A stretch of DNA of 64,000 bases from Panorpa germanica (lineage: Eukaryota; Arthropoda; Insecta; Mecoptera; Panorpidae). The stretch lies in contig OY783210.1 in NCBI GenBank assembly GCA_963678705.1, positions 12,649,331-12,713,330 of the forward strand. Reading direction: 5' to 3'. Made by a program: the position numbers and the translations under genes. Below the pieces are notes generated by a model. The model had not been told where the DNA came from and did not search any database. It saw only the letters and a list, made by a program, of their open reading frames with translations. This document shows positions 23,262 to 36,419 of the stretch, one piece after another. Numbering within the stretch: position 1 is the first letter of the stretch; each line of letters begins with the position of its first letter.

Positions 23262-23881
23262 ATTTATAATTTCTATAAAAGTGTACTATATATTGATAAA
23301 GTGGGTTACTAGAACCTCAAATGTTCAATTATGTTTTAATAACTCCTTATATGTTAAGAGATATTAACAATTAAAGAAAATCATTTTGCCTCTTTAATTA
23401 TTAAAGGGATTCAACGTTGTACACATTCCAAGTGCATGTGACATCACAATCCTTGTGTAAGGTTACCAACCTTACAGCTCATAAATCTCTGCTATATGTA
23501 TTTATATATCAAAATATCAAATATTATTTACAGCTATTTCAAGGAACAATAAAATATCAATATTATGTCTGCCTTAGCAGGGTTAAATAAAATAAAAACT
23601 TATTATTCTTTGATTTGACTTGATTATTTGACTACCAACAGCTACAAAACATTACCACAGCACTGACCTACTCAACAAATAACTGACGTTAAAATGCATT
23701 TCACGTCATACTAATATGGCCGACCATCTCTAGTGCTAAAACTACAATTCAAACTTTTAATTGCTATATCTCCATCAATATTTAGATATTTAATAAAATA
23801 GACACGCCAATATACATTTATTAACATTAATTTCAATCAACAATTGAAAAATCGACCACTAAAAAATGAGGACACAAGCCC
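23262..23881 (-). mobile_element. Family-A element copy 2 (inverted relative to copy 1)
   Basis: The reverse complement of the 19.2-kb element along its full length, ending on the plus strand with GAGGACACAAGCCCATTG. The palindromic core CTTTAATTATTAAAG, the GGTTACCAACCTTA block and the AACTCCTTATATGTTAAGAG block are all present. It is about 90% similar to copy 1 by eye. With copy 1 it forms an inverted pair around 3.4 kb. Confidence 0.7.
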
Positions 23882-24132
23882 ATTGTAATTCATAATTTAT
23901 ATTTAAATTTATAAATACGAGAATGTGTATTTAAAGTACAGATATTAAATAGATTCATTGATAATATATATAACATATATAAACATGATTGATAGTACAG
24001 AAAATTTTAAAAAGATTCACTTAAGAACTTTTTACAAAAAAAACGCCATAATATTTAAAAGACAATTTTTCTTCTTCCAGAGAAAGTAAAATACTCTCTT
24101 AAATTATTTATTTACAGAATAATTAAAACTTA

Positions 24133-24339
24133 GAGCCTTAATTTGTAACTCTCTGACGTCTTGCGTCATAATTGAACTGACTATTGTGATATTCATTTGT
24201 AAGTTAATATTATCATATAATATTGTAGTGAAAATGCAACTAAAAGTTGAGTGTTATTTGCAATATTAACAAACAAATAAATTGAAATTAACACCCTAGT
24301 TCAATTCATGACGTATAACGTCAGATTAAAAATAAGGTC
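24133..24339. mobile_element. Foldback MITE with GACGTC-rich arms, Harbinger-like
   Basis: The left arm GAGCCTTAATTTGTAACTCT then CTGACGTCTTGCGTCATAAT pairs with the complement of the right arm, GACCTTATTTTTAATCTGAC then GTTATACGTCATGAATTGAA. The terminal wording (CCT.A.TTTGTAACT...CTGACGTC) resembles the 2660-2899 MITE, suggesting a related family. TTA lies to the left (24130-24132) but no matching duplication is seen on the right. Non-coding. Confidence 0.5.
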
Positions 24340-24597
24340 GTTTGTTATATACCTAATTAAGAGATAACTGATTAAATAGATCAGATCTTTAAGACAGTTT
24401 ATTTCCGGAAATAAAATAAATTTATTCCATAAAACAAATAAATTTCTCACTCAATAATAAACCAAACACACAATTATTACATTACAGTTAACGTGATACA
24501 TTATCTAATAATTGAAAACCTAGTAATACGAAAAGAATATTAAATAAGTTAATACTTATTTTTAATCCTTTATTTAATTAAAGTTTTTTTAAGAATT

Positions 24598-25210
24598 GGC
24601 TTGTGTCCTCATTTTTTTGTGGTCGATTTTTCAATTGATAATTGAAATTGATGTTAATAAATGTGTATTGACGTGTCTATTTTATTAAATATCTAAATGT
24701 TGACGGAGATATAGCAATTAGATATTTGAATTGTAGTTTTAGCGCTAGAAATGGTCGGCCATATTTTTATGACGTGAAATGCATTTTAACGCCAGTTTGC
24801 GTCAGTTATTTGTTGAGTAGGTCAGTGCTGTGGTAATGTTTTGTAGCTGTTGGTAGTCGAAATAATCAAGTCAAGTCAAAGAATAATAAATTTTTATTTT
24901 ATTTAACCCTGTTACGGCAGACATGATATTGAAATTTTATTGTTCCTTGAAATAGCTGTAAATAATATTTGATATTTTGATGTATAAATACATATAGCAG
25001 AGACTTATGAGCTATAAGGTTATCGTTAGGTAGCTGTATGTAAACGTTAATCTCTTTAATCATTAAAGAGAAAAAATGATTTTTTTAATTGGTAATATCT
25101 CTTAACATATAAGAAGTTATTAAAAAATAATTGGACATTTGAGGTTCTAGTAACCCACTTTATCAATATATAGTACACTTCTATAGAGATTAAGACATAT
25201 GACACAAACT
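24598..25210 (+). mobile_element. Family-A element copy 3
   Basis: Begins GGCTTGTGTCCTCATTTTTT and follows the other copies through the AACCCTG..A.GGCAGACAT and CTTTAATCATTAAAGAG blocks to an eroded end, ATATGACACAAACTT. A small insertion (GCCAGTTTGC) and loss of the GGTTGGTAACC block distinguish it. The 68-codon minus-strand frame across its right end is incidental. Confidence 0.7.
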
Positions 25211-26519
25211 TATTATAATCCGAAAGCCAAGAAAATAGTTTTACGATACGATTACGGTTCAAGTCTTAGATACAAAGCAACATAACTGAATAAAAATTAA
25301 CTTTTAAGTTAATAAAAAGAACTTTATAAATACGGTAATAAAATTAATTTTGATAATTACATTTTCTTTTCATTGTTTCAATGTGAAAGTAAATTTGTAG
25401 TATTTGTTTCCATTATTCATATAAACATATATCTATATGCCTAGGTATTACACACACACTTACTACATTATTTTGATTACTAGGTTGTGTCAATTGTCAA
25501 TACATACAAATTGCTGTTTACATAAAAAAAACATTCGATTACTTTGTTTTATAAAATATTCACGCAATTGGAAATACATATTTTATCAAGATTGAGTCAT
25601 TAGTCATCAAATTAAAGTGATATTGTCTATATACATTATGGATGCATCCCAGATACTAAAAATATTCGCCCTATTAATAAAATATTAAACATATTAAGTG
25701 ATTGGAACACTTACATGAGTTAAACATCAATTACAAGTATTTTAAACACAAAAAACAGATATTATTTTAAATCTATGTAATGTTTTACTTCAACGAAACC
25801 TGGTAAGGTTTAAAAAGGTCTTGTTTTATTATTTTAAACATATTTTAAAAGCATCTAATCCTTACAAGGGTTCTCTTAATAAATTTTTATGATTAACATG
25901 AACAAAAAGATAGAAACAACTAAAAAATAGCTCACAAAACGTTAACATAATTGTATTTAACGGATTTGTAATCCTCAATAAGTACTTTAGAAAATTATAG
26001 TCTTTATGGTCTTCCTAAGAACTGTTATGATTCTAATAACTTTTAGAAGGTAGATATATTTGTTTAAAAAACAATAGGTCACGAAGCATTGTATATTAGA
26101 TAACATTGATAACGTAAAATATAACTATTTTATGTTAGATAAACCTTAAATATACGTAACTATGTTTAGCGGATACTATATCTAGAATTAAAATGATGCA
26201 ACCCGTATTTTTTATGTTAAAATTATATTCTTAATATTTCAATGTAATTTTATATTTCGAGCCCCGAATTTGTCCGAATCGAATAAGAATGAAACTGTGT
26301 TGTGAGTTAGATAACATACGTGTATACGAGTGAAAAACGCACACACTACGGATGAAACTAAACTGATTTGAAATTGGTTTTGAGCACATTTTGACCGACT
26401 GTGTTTCTAGGTCGCAGGCAATTACGTAAACATTACTTTTGATGGTAATTTATTACATTACATAACTTTTGATGGTAAACATTATGCGCAGAGATGTGCA
26501 CAAATACTTTTCAAAAGTA

Positions 26520-26541
26520 TATAAATACATACATACATACA
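26520..26541 (+). repeat. Short (ATAC)n microsatellite
   Basis: TACATACATACATACAAATA: four ACAT/ATAC units. Confidence 0.7.
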
Positions 26542-26839
26542 AATACCTCATAATACGACACAATAAAATCTCCTATTATGCTATTGTAAAAAATGCTATA
26601 GAGTCACGAAACACGGTTCGACATAGCTTTTCGTTTTCGTTAGAAACGTGTGCAGATGGTTATGAATATGGTTAACATCATTCTTATCGTAACTGTATTT
26701 TACAGTAAAGTTGTTGATAAATATATCAGCTTATATAATTATTTATGCTGTCATCACATTTCTTTAAGCTTTAAACTTTTTAAAAACCATGTTTTTAGTT
26801 TTATTTTGAACAAACCTTTAAATCCAGAAAATACATAAC

Positions 26840-27071
26840 AGCCCCATAGAAGGTGATGATGATCCATATAAAAGACCTTTTAGTAGTTGGATAGTTGTGT
26901 CCGAGAATGTCGACATCTATCGTCCTAATCCCCAAATGGATTCATCAAAGACATACGTCTACATTTAATCCTAGTTACTGTGACTACCATAAGGCTCGAG
27001 ACATCCCTCGTGGATTAATACAGACACTAGTGGATTTCATCGGACATGAAACATATCGCAATACGTTGTAA
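26840..27071 (+). pseudogene. Decayed protein-coding stretch of unknown family
   Basis: From 26840 the frame reads 42 protein-like codons (PIEGDDDPYKRPFSSWIV, then VDIYRPNPQMDSSKT) to a TAA at 26966-26968. In the next frame, overlapping from 26958, a further 37 codons (STFNPSYCDYHKARDIPRG, then LVDFIGHETYRNTL) end at a TAA at 27069-27071. The two join by a one- or two-base shift near 26955. ATAACAG immediately upstream (ending 26841) could be a splice acceptor. Residue usage is clearly not AT noise. No family recognised; no transposon motif seen. It could be an exon of a dead gene, and whether it relates to the 22-kb fragment is unknown. Confidence 0.5.
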
Positions 27072-27440
27072 CCTTTACCCCATGTCCATGGATATATGGA
27101 TATGTTTTTAGTTATATGAACCTGCTAGTATCGTAAACGAATGTATGTACCTACTCGTATGTATGTATCTACTAGAAGAATATATCATGTAAAATGAACG
27201 AATACAACAACGTAATTTATAAAAGGTTTATGGGAAAAATTATATATCCTTCGTTCAAATGTTGCTTGTATTATTGCAGATAATGGAAGTACAATCAATG
27301 TACAGTAAAGGATTGGAAATATAAAATAAAATTACTTCACAGTGATCGAGAGCATTAATGCTTGTCTGAATCAGCGCTATATTTTCTATCTTTTATTTTT
27401 ATCAAGTTTTATTGTTTATGTGTTCACATAATTATATACT

Positions 27441-27943
27441 TACTAGAGTTTACCCCCGTCGCAAGCGACGACTGTCTTTTGTGTGTAAATTGAATTTCAT
27501 TTCAAATTTTTTCAAAATTTACCGTCGGTAAAAACCACCCCCGAGCCAATTTTACCTCAATTTTTAATTTTGAAATTGTTTTTCTTAATAATATATTATG
27601 TATTCTAAAATTTGAGTTTTCTCCAAAGTTTCTTACCGTTTAAGTTAAAGTTTCCAATTTTTTAATTTATAATTTTCAAAAAATGTTTACATTGAAAACG
27701 GTAATACATATGCAAAGTTTCAATTTTCTATCTTTATGAATTAAAAGTTATAGAGCAAAAAGGAAAATCTTTCCAAAGTTACGGGTTTCCAGAAAATTCA
27801 GAGAAAAATCCGAGGACGCTAAAAGTCTTAGCGTAATTTTTTTCTCTACGAATTAGACAATTTTCAAGAAAATGCGCAGGGCCGTTTTCGAGCCACCATA
27901 CGAATCGCGTATTTATATTATAATAAACATATAAACAAATAAA
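27441..27943 (+). mobile_element. LINE/SINE-tail-like repeat
   Basis: Starts TACTAGAGTTTACCCCCGTC then GCAAGCGACGACTG, close to the well-known insect retroelement opening CTAG..TTACCCGCG..TTCG. It ends with GGCCGTTTTCGAGCCACCA, then ATAATAAACATATAAACAAA. The interior consists of TTTCAAAA/AAAGTTTC-type text with no open frame. The assignment rests on memory of this repeat layout; no duplicated target found. Confidence 0.4.
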
Positions 27944-28653
27944 TTTGCACTTGGAACATTATAATATAGGAGGATTAAGGTCTAAAAATAAATTTCATTT
28001 AATCCCCCCTCTTATAAAATGTACAATTTTTATAAATTGTTTCTTTTCGGAACACCTTGTTAACAAACCGGCCAAATCAAATTCTCTCAGTTCTGTTTAG
28101 TGATAAATAAATAATAGATAAGCGAATAAAATTTTTACAAGAATTGTCCAAAACGTGAATAATAAAACAGGAGTAAAGTATACTACATAGAGATTTTGCT
28201 ATGTATGTTGTAGGTGTTTTGGTTAAAACACATTTTACGTCACATCCTCTAATATAGAATGACGGGTAACTGATGTCTGTGAGTTTGATGCTTATTCACC
28301 CTTTTATATTCCATCCCTTTGACACCTGAATATACTCCCTAACAGGGCCGACTCAAGGGGTAGTTCACGCTTCAATGAAAAATCTATTTTTGTATAGATA
28401 ACAATTTTTATGATCTGTAATTCAGTTAAAAAAAACATTTAAAATTGGTACCATTTAGATTCAATTGTTAAATGTGAATTCTGAATGCTACAGGATTTTT
28501 TTTAGCTCTGTATCATTATCAAGTGTATTATAATTGTAGTATATAACTCTTATAAATTTGTAATAAGAAAGTTATTTCAATGTAAGAAGCATTATTAATT
28601 GCATATATGAATTTGCATTAGTAATATTTAATTTAATCTGGTCTGCCATTTGT

Positions 28654-29114
28654 TTCTTTTTCAAGTGAGTGTTATTTCGATATTGGTAACACTGCCACGT
28701 TTGACATTTGACAGTTATTTAATGTCAAATCTCCGCTCTATGAAATAAATTATTTTTTGCTTAAACAATACTGGAAAATATGGAAAAATTATAGTCAAAG
28801 TGATAGCTGTGTTAACTAAGCGAGCATTAACTTCGGTAACCACCATCGTGCCGTTGTGATTTGAAACTGTTGTTATATTTTTATGGGATAATGTTAAGAG
28901 CCGTTGTTACTCTAACGATCCACAAACAATTGGCGCACTTATAAGAAACATTCATCGAGCTATTCGTGAAAAGAGGTACTAACAATCGGCAAAGTCCTGC
29001 AAAAATTGATTAAGAGGACAAACTACTGCCAAACCTACCGCGGTAAATTCTTTTACATTCTGAATGCTATTATTTTTCATAAATAATCGAAAGGTGTACT
29101 CTCTTGATTAAAGC
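28654..29114 (+). mobile_element. Decayed Tc1/mariner-superfamily element (461 bp)
   Basis: Imperfect terminal repeats: the left CTTTTTCAAGTGAGTGTTAT then TTCGAT (28656-28681) pairs with the complement of the right end, CTTTAATCAAGAGAGTACAC then CTTTCGAT. The interior retains a 5' leader, with a small inverted pair TTTGACATT/AATGTCAAA, joined directly to the 3' end of a transposase gene, so it is an internal-deletion derivative. The same family occurs at 52354-52744. Confidence 0.6.
28860..29086 (+). pseudogene. Tc1/mariner-like transposase C-terminal remnant
   Basis: WDNVKSRCYSNDPQTIGALI then RNIHRAIRE starts at 28884. It matches the segment after the last catalytic region in insect IS630/Tc1-type transposases (DFFLWGYVKxxVY...TIxxLKxxI). 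Beyond a stop, a shifted frame continues GKVLQKLIKRTNYCQTYRG and ends FHK-stop at 29084-29086, where the family normally has RGGHLxDIIF. The catalytic core and DNA-binding domain are deleted. Two breaks; not functional. Confidence 0.7.
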
Positions 29115-29268
29115 AACAATCATTTAAAAATATTCACCAGTCTAGTTTTTATAGCAATTTTAAAAAGAAACCAACTGCCCACTGCTAGCACGCCTGTCAC
29201 CTACTGTGTTGGTAGTTTTTACAATGTCTCAGCGTCATACATATGTGTGTTGAGGCACTGCTTAAAAA

Positions 29269-29316
29269 AAGTTTAAATACGTTTGGCATTTAATATACTA
29301 AATAAATTACCAAACG
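29269..29316. repeat. Small hairpin (AAACGTTTGG-type inverted repeat)
   Basis: AATACGTTTGG and CCAAACGTTTT pair around a 24-bp AT-rich loop. It is too short for a MITE and has no flanking duplication; described only. Confidence 0.4.
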
Positions 29317-29319
29317 TTT

Positions 29320-32300
29320 TACTGGAACATTAATATGAAGTTTCTTTGTTGCAATGTGTGTACTAAGTTGTAGGTAAATATCAATATGCAGTGTGCAAAT
29401 AATCATTTAATTTATTTAGGGTATAGCTTAAAAACATAATTAATACAACGAAATTACTCTACGACTTGACGGACAAGTACCAACACGTTCAAACCAACCT
29501 AAACCAAATATCTATAATTTATTTTTGCTTAAATTAGAAAACTACGACAGCTACAAAGTAAATATTTTCGATATAAAATACAATATTGCAATGGTTAAAA
29601 ATAAATACATAACTTCATAAGTAATGCAAAAAAAAAAATTAGTTTACCTAATTATAATAATTTTGAAGACGCCATGTTTAAATTTGTGGTTGCTTGTCAA
29701 ATGTCATTATGTACTCAGTTTAACGTGAACTGTCTAGGTAGGCGGTCGTTTAGTCGTGCGTCTAATGTTCCAGTTTGTGATATTAGTTTTGTTATAAATA
29801 AAATAGTTTTTCTACTTCTAATATGTGTTATCTATATTATAATAAACCTATAGTGCATACAAATATATATACTTACTTGTATTTTTCCTGAAATGATTAT
29901 AAACAGTGTTCCTAAACCAAATGCATTCCGCTTGAATGCATCCTAATTTCTAATACGTTCGTCAGTGTTTTTATATAACTTTATATTTAGTGTGTGTGTG
30001 TGCATAGATATTTAATAACGTTACAAAAATATTACTCTGGAAATGTTATAAGTGATACAATAATTATTTTGCATTTAATTAACTTTTAGTTACAATATTT
30101 TTGTTACAAGTGGCGTCATTATAGGTTAGAATGATACATATTAGCAATTTATACCGAAAGGTTGCGAATCTTTCCGATTTAAAAAAACTCGTATTGTGTG
30201 GACCATTCTTATGTATTAGAAAGAGATAGATATGGTTTATAGTTGTGGATTAAAAGAAATATATTCAGTGTTGTTTACTTTTGCTAGGCGGACGGGACAC
30301 CTGCAAACAGCTGATATGTGGTGAGCATTTTAAAATAAATATAATTTGGTGGTGGAATAAATTGATATTGACAATTAATTTAGAATGTACTCGTATTATT
30401 ACGTTACTTCGTTACGCGTATTCAAGATTTACTTGAAATATAAGAGTTGCCTTTACGAAAGAAATGTTATCTACTATATAACGATCTGTCACTTTCTTTT
30501 ATTACTGTTATTAGAATATTTTTCGAGTTGATTTTGTAATATCTTGATACGGCTCTGCTATATTCCCCTCATCCCTCTATTTTACCATCGAATGAAAATG
30601 GATGGTCCTACATCAACTTCTATGAATATTTTACGATAAATTCGTCGATCATGAAAGGTTAGGTCAGAGTAGCCTTACATATACCATAGACTTCACTACA
30701 GTAATGACAACATATATTTGACACTTACATTATTTTTTTACATATATTACATATTCTTCAAATATTTATATAGTACACAGAATAATTTACGATGTAGTCA
30801 TTATATTATATTCTTTTATATGCATTAAGTGTATTTTTGTTCGGGGTACCTGTAATTGTACATGAGACTGTAGAAGCGTCTGGTGCTGATATTCATTTGG
30901 AGTAATATAATAAATTTATGAAGAAATTAAGCACGTCCTTTTTTTATATTTTTTATTTAAATTTTTATTAACGTATTACAATGTTGCGTATTTTTAACTG
31001 CGCTGGGGGAATAAAAATTTATCGTTACCACACCTTAATAATTAAGGATCTTTTACTACTTGAATTAACACAAAATCAATATTCTTTTTTAATCATTAAT
31101 TAGTAATGGTTATACTCTTATTGATGTTTATTTACTAATTTCAAAATTCTAATGTGGGTGTGATGATTTAGAATATTTTGTTTACAATGTTTGTATTTTT
31201 TCTAATTTTAATAGTGGGGAAAAAGAAAACAAAAATAAAACATCTGTTTTTCTTACGCGCAAAAACGAATGAAATAATTTCGCTTTTAAGTCTTCGCCTC
31301 AAATATTCTTAGACATTTTTTGTGAGTTTTTTTTAGCTTAATATATTTTTCTGTAGAAAACATTGTCAGGTGAACATATCATTAATTAAATCTGCTGGAA
31401 GCTGAATGACATTAAATCTTATCATTAATCTCGTTGATACGAACAGTCTGCTGGTCCTTCGAGCCGGATTTATCTTTTGTTCTATCAACGCAAGGTCTGA
31501 GTCGTCTGGAAACTTTATAGATTTTTTAGTCATGTCTTTTTAACGTCTGTTTGATATTTGACAAGATGATATTAGAAATTTAATACTTATTTTATTACTT
31601 TATTATTTTGATACTCCTACTACTATATTGATTTTAGTTACAGTCAGCAAATTCTCATCAGATGGGCACTGTCAGTTTGTCAGACTTCTGAATTATTTCT
31701 TCTTACGTACGAGTATAATATAATAGTCCAAGATCCCAGAACCGGCAAACATCACCTATTTTCTAATGAACAAAATGTGTAAGATTGAGTAGTGTTAGTA
31801 TGTACAATGATCGTATGCCTACCTGCTAACTTGACCAGGCGGTCATTTTCCAGATATCAGGTAATTAAGGTTTATGTCTCACTCACTCTCATGAGCACGG
31901 ATAGTGCCCTCTTGTTCCTATTCATTCCGGAATTAAAATTGGGTTTAGGGGATGTCTGAACACTTGGATGAGTCTGTCCTGTTGTAAAACATTTTAAATC
32001 AATTGTCTTGTAATACCTTGTATAATCTTGCAGACGCTTTAAAGCTGACAAAAATATTACTTAAACTTATTTATTTTCTGATGGCCCATTTTTATATGTG
32101 TTAGCGAGACAACTGTTTTATAACGTTTTACAAGAGGACAGACCGATCCAAGTGGCCAGACTTACTCCTTTTTATAGCTTCTAAATATTATTATGTTCTC
32201 CAATATATAAAAAAAATATTAATTTTCTCGATTTATTTCGACTAAATCTGAACTCTTTTAATACTTTACATTTCTGTATTCCAACTTATACTCAACAACA

Positions 32301-34600
32301 TATGTGTTATACATATATAAATCTTCTTAAACTCACTACTTATTATGTTTTTCCCGTATTTTGTTAAAAGCTTTAGAATCGTAAATTATTGCTGTTTTAA
32401 TCATTGAGTGTTGGCCTGTGTGCCATTTACTAAACTAAATTGTACAGAATATGTTGGTCTAGTCTACTAAATTTATAGAGCACGATTTTCTGTACAAATT
32501 GAAGGAAAAGTATTAAAAATGTATAAACGAGAATTTACTATCATGTTAAAAAATCGTAGCATTTTCTATATTTAGTCACGAGGAGTTAGTAGTTGGATTG
32601 TAAATAGATTTTGTACCCGTAATTTAAAATTCTCATTACAGATATATTTTATTTTTAAGTATAATAAGTATTTTTAGAACATCTATAAAGAACCAGATAT
32701 TAAATAAAATTCAGATCCCAGTATATTAATTTTCATAGAATTGTTTAATAAATTCAGACAAAAATTCATCTTAAAAAAATTAATAACGTATTCTGCTTTT
32801 CAATACGCATTTGTCTATTAAATTTGTATTACAATTAAGAAATTTTAATTTGCGTAATATGACTAAAGGATTATTTAAATTCATCTTCAAATATTGATTT
32901 ACAAATTTGATTATTTTGTTTGGTTATTTGTTTTGACCTTTCCAACTTGCATGCAAAATACTATTATATTCAATCAATAACTGTTACGGTTCTGAGGTTA
33001 GGGGTAGTATAAAACCAGAATATTTTATATGAAGAGTTTTTATTTATAATAAAAATGCTAATCGTTCAATTTCGCTCACTGAAAGTTTTAGCTCTGTTTT
33101 CATGAATGTGTTTCTTCATTTAAATGTCAAATGATTGTCTACTCAGCAATCTAAATTCTAAAACGTATTTGTAGAATATGTAAGTACACGTAGTTTCAGA
33201 ATCCTCCAGTCAGCGCGCTTTGGCGCTGCGGTCATCCACTCATCCGGTCTTTTTTATAATAATTAAATAAACCTCACAAGTGAATTGTTTTTCCCTTGTC
33301 CTTGCGAGCGTGATAGTTTTTATGATCGTTAGTCGTTTAAATTTTTTTCCTCTCTGGCGACTGGGATAATCCTTCAGTTGGACTGACACGTGGCTCAAAC
33401 CTGCCACATGAAAAGTATTTATGAAAAGCACATCGCTCACGAAAAACATAGTGAAATGTTTCTGTAGTAGACATATATGTTATACGTGTATACATATACA
33501 TATACAATATACATAGATGTAGTATACATATACAAAAATCAGAAATATGAAAAGAAACAAATATGAAATACAAAAGACAAGAATACAAATGGTTGTGATG
33601 TTTTTGTTAAATAAAAACATATTTAAAACGTTCGGATTCGGATTGAAATCTTTTACTGGTTAACGGAGACATCTTGAAAGCATTGAGAAATAGAAACGAC
33701 AGCGGACTTTTAAATTTGAAGGTATACGTATAGCTTTTGCAATCACTTTTGTTGACAATTTCTTGGTGTTCTCTTGGAAATATTGCTTTCACTTTTTTTA
33801 CCAAGACAATGAGCTTTATTTTGACTCTAAAGTTCCAGCACATTATAATTGTAAAATTATCTATATTATACCTGTCATTAGATTCATATTTTTATTGCAG
33901 TGACAAAAAATTTGAAAGAATTCTTTTTTATTTTACTTATATAACGAAACACTTTCTCAATGATAACTTTTAAGATATCTTCTTTAAAGTAGGGCTTATC
34001 AACTTTCTCAAGATACCCACCATTCGTAATAATTAATTCTTCATTATTAGTATATCATTTACCACTGAGCCATTTCTGCGGTATGGTAACGGTAACATTT
34101 TCATTTGTTTCATCATTCAAACGGTTTAACAACTTCATATAACACTTGCCATTTTTTTTTTTAGAGATTTATTCGCTAAGCAATAGAAAATGATAAATAT
34201 TTTAATGTGCAATAGTACGTCGTCATGCAAAATTACTAATGTCAAAAATTTTACCTTAAATTCTGAAACAACGTATTATTTGTTCAGAAACCAAATTTGT
34301 TAAGAATCTTTAGAAAATACATACCTTTACGTCTTATCAATAAAAAAGAAGAATAACATAATTCGCGCAGGTTACTTAAAATTAAAATTTCATGTAAATT
34401 GGTAAAAAACCATATCGCTTACCATCTTAAAATGTTATACTTTTTCCATTTACGTAATTTTATCTTAATATTATTTTTTCATCTCTTAGCCAATTTCAAT
34501 TAAATTCAAAACTAATTAAACTAATAATTCATTTAATATTTCACATAAAATTGTTATGAAATACTTGCAATATTTATCGCTCCATCTTGCTAATCAATAC
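29320..34600. other. AT-rich spacer, no gene recognised
   Basis: Scattered short frames only. Noted patches: 31433-31482, an 8-bp inverted repeat CGTTGATA/TATCAACG around CTGGTCCTTCGAGCCGG, a phrase reminiscent of some BEL/Pao-type LTR-element leaders; 33190-33240, G+C-richer with AGCGCGCTTTGGCGCT; and overlapping 69- and 83-codon minus frames at 33240-33588 of uncertain meaning. None is strong enough to call. Confidence 0.4.
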
Positions 34601-34609
34601 TGAATGATT

Positions 34610-35640
34610 TTACATATTTGATGTATTTTGTTGATATCTCTAGCCTGCCTGCTGCTGCCGCTGTTGCCTGCACTTTATAAACATGATAGTGTGGTCTGGT
34701 GTGGTCTCATTTATTATGCATTTAGCTCTACAATATTTAGAATCAACTTCCTCATACACTTTCTCCTCCTACTCATTCTAACTATGTAAATGTGTATTTC
34801 ATACTCGGTACTCGGTTGTTGGTATACACCTATCTACATTTACACGATAGGATACGATATTGGTCATATTTATGAGTTTAGTTCGAAATGGGTTTTGGCC
34901 TCTTACAATTTCTATGTATACATTATATATACATCTAGTATACTCGCACCAACTCTTATAAGTATATTTATTTCTCGTATTTGTATAATTTATGAGTTAT
35001 AGTCAGTTTTGGAAATTTATTTTTGAATGAAACTCGTAATTTGAACTGTCTATGTATGGCTTTCTATGTAAACTATTTGAAATTGTTGAATTGGTACAGA
35101 ATTAACGTTTTTGTGCAAAAGCAACACGTCTTTATATGATATATTTTACTGTTAGTGGGTTATTACATTGTTATTAGCAGACAATAACGAAGTAATATTC
35201 AATAATTATTTAATTCTTCCGAGAAAAGTTGGGTAAAAAATAATTACGTAGTTAAATTTTTTTACTTATTAGATTCACGGTAAGATTAATATTTATCATT
35301 ATTTTTCTAAAGTTTTATTAAAAAAGAAATCTAATTATATTAAACCATTAGTATAGAAAGTTTTAAACTGTTGTTCCTCTACAATCTACGGCTACGCTAA
35401 AGGCAAAAGCAAAAGCGAAGCAGAACATTTTTACTATATTATAAAAACCTATTAATTATAAAAAAGCTTTTAGTTTTCATCATGTTTTACTTCTAAGTAT
35501 TAAAACAATGATTGCGTTAAAATTAAAATATGTTACAAAAAAAAAAAAAAAGAAAAAAATTCATCAAATAATAAAGCCATTTTTAAAAAGTATAATCCAT
35601 AAATATATTGCTAAAATATTCAAATTTTTTCATCCATCAA
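34610..35640. other. AT-rich spacer with GCTGCTGCC patch and poly(A)
   Basis: A CTGCTGCCGCTGTTGCCTGC patch lies at 34648-34671 and a run of 16 A at about 35537-35552. No element boundaries recognised around the poly(A). Confidence 0.4.
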
Positions 35641-35969
35641 AAATATGAATTTTACTCTGGTTTTATTCGTTATTAAATATACGAAATACACAGAATATAT
35701 CATCGTAATATGGTATACCTGCACAACTCGGTACGTATCATATGTACAACAACGCTTTTGGCTCTTTAGGACTCATACTAACAAATATAAAATGCATATA
35801 AATTTTAAAATATGTTTCGATCGTGTTTGCTCATATACTCATGCATTTATTATGCGTTATTACTCTGACGTAAATGCATTTTACATTTCATAATTTTATT
35901 AAACTTTTTTGTACTTTTACATTATTTGAAAATATTTGTTTCATTAAATATTTGGAAAATTTTAAAAAC

Positions 35970-36065
35970 ATGAAGGAAGAGAAGTCTGAAGAAGGCATAT
36001 GCAGATATGCCTATCACTGCGTTTATTCCGAGTCATGGAGACAAGTGAACGCTTGTCTTAAATAG
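35970..36065 (+). other. Short protein-like open frame, unassigned
   Basis: Thirty-one codons from an ATG at 35970, MKEEKSEEGICRYAYHCV and onward to ACLK-stop at 36063-36065. They have mixed residues (E, C, Y, W) unlike the AT-biased frames nearby. It contains GGCATATGCAGATATGCC, an imperfect palindrome. It may be an exon relic; too short to judge. Confidence 0.2.
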
Positions 36066-36419
36066 CAATACAAAATTATTAAGAATAAATCAAACGTGTA
36101 AAGAAAAATCTAAAACAACTCGATAAATCGATAAAAAAGTATATTTTCGATAATGTTTTTTGACGACATAGCTAGTATATAATTATTTGTATAATTACTA
36201 CATGATAAAATAACTGTTGAAGAATACTTTGTGAAGTTTTCATAAATAAATATCAAGAAAGGAGGCATTGAGAACGAATCTCCGTAGACGTCACAAAAAA
36301 AAGTAACTTTGCGCCACTCATAACTGGTTACTGGATTATCTGAAATCAAAAAACCAAAATAATTTCATTAGTTGATAAATTTCTGCAGGTAACTCTATCC
36401 AGTTATTTTATTTTTCAAT

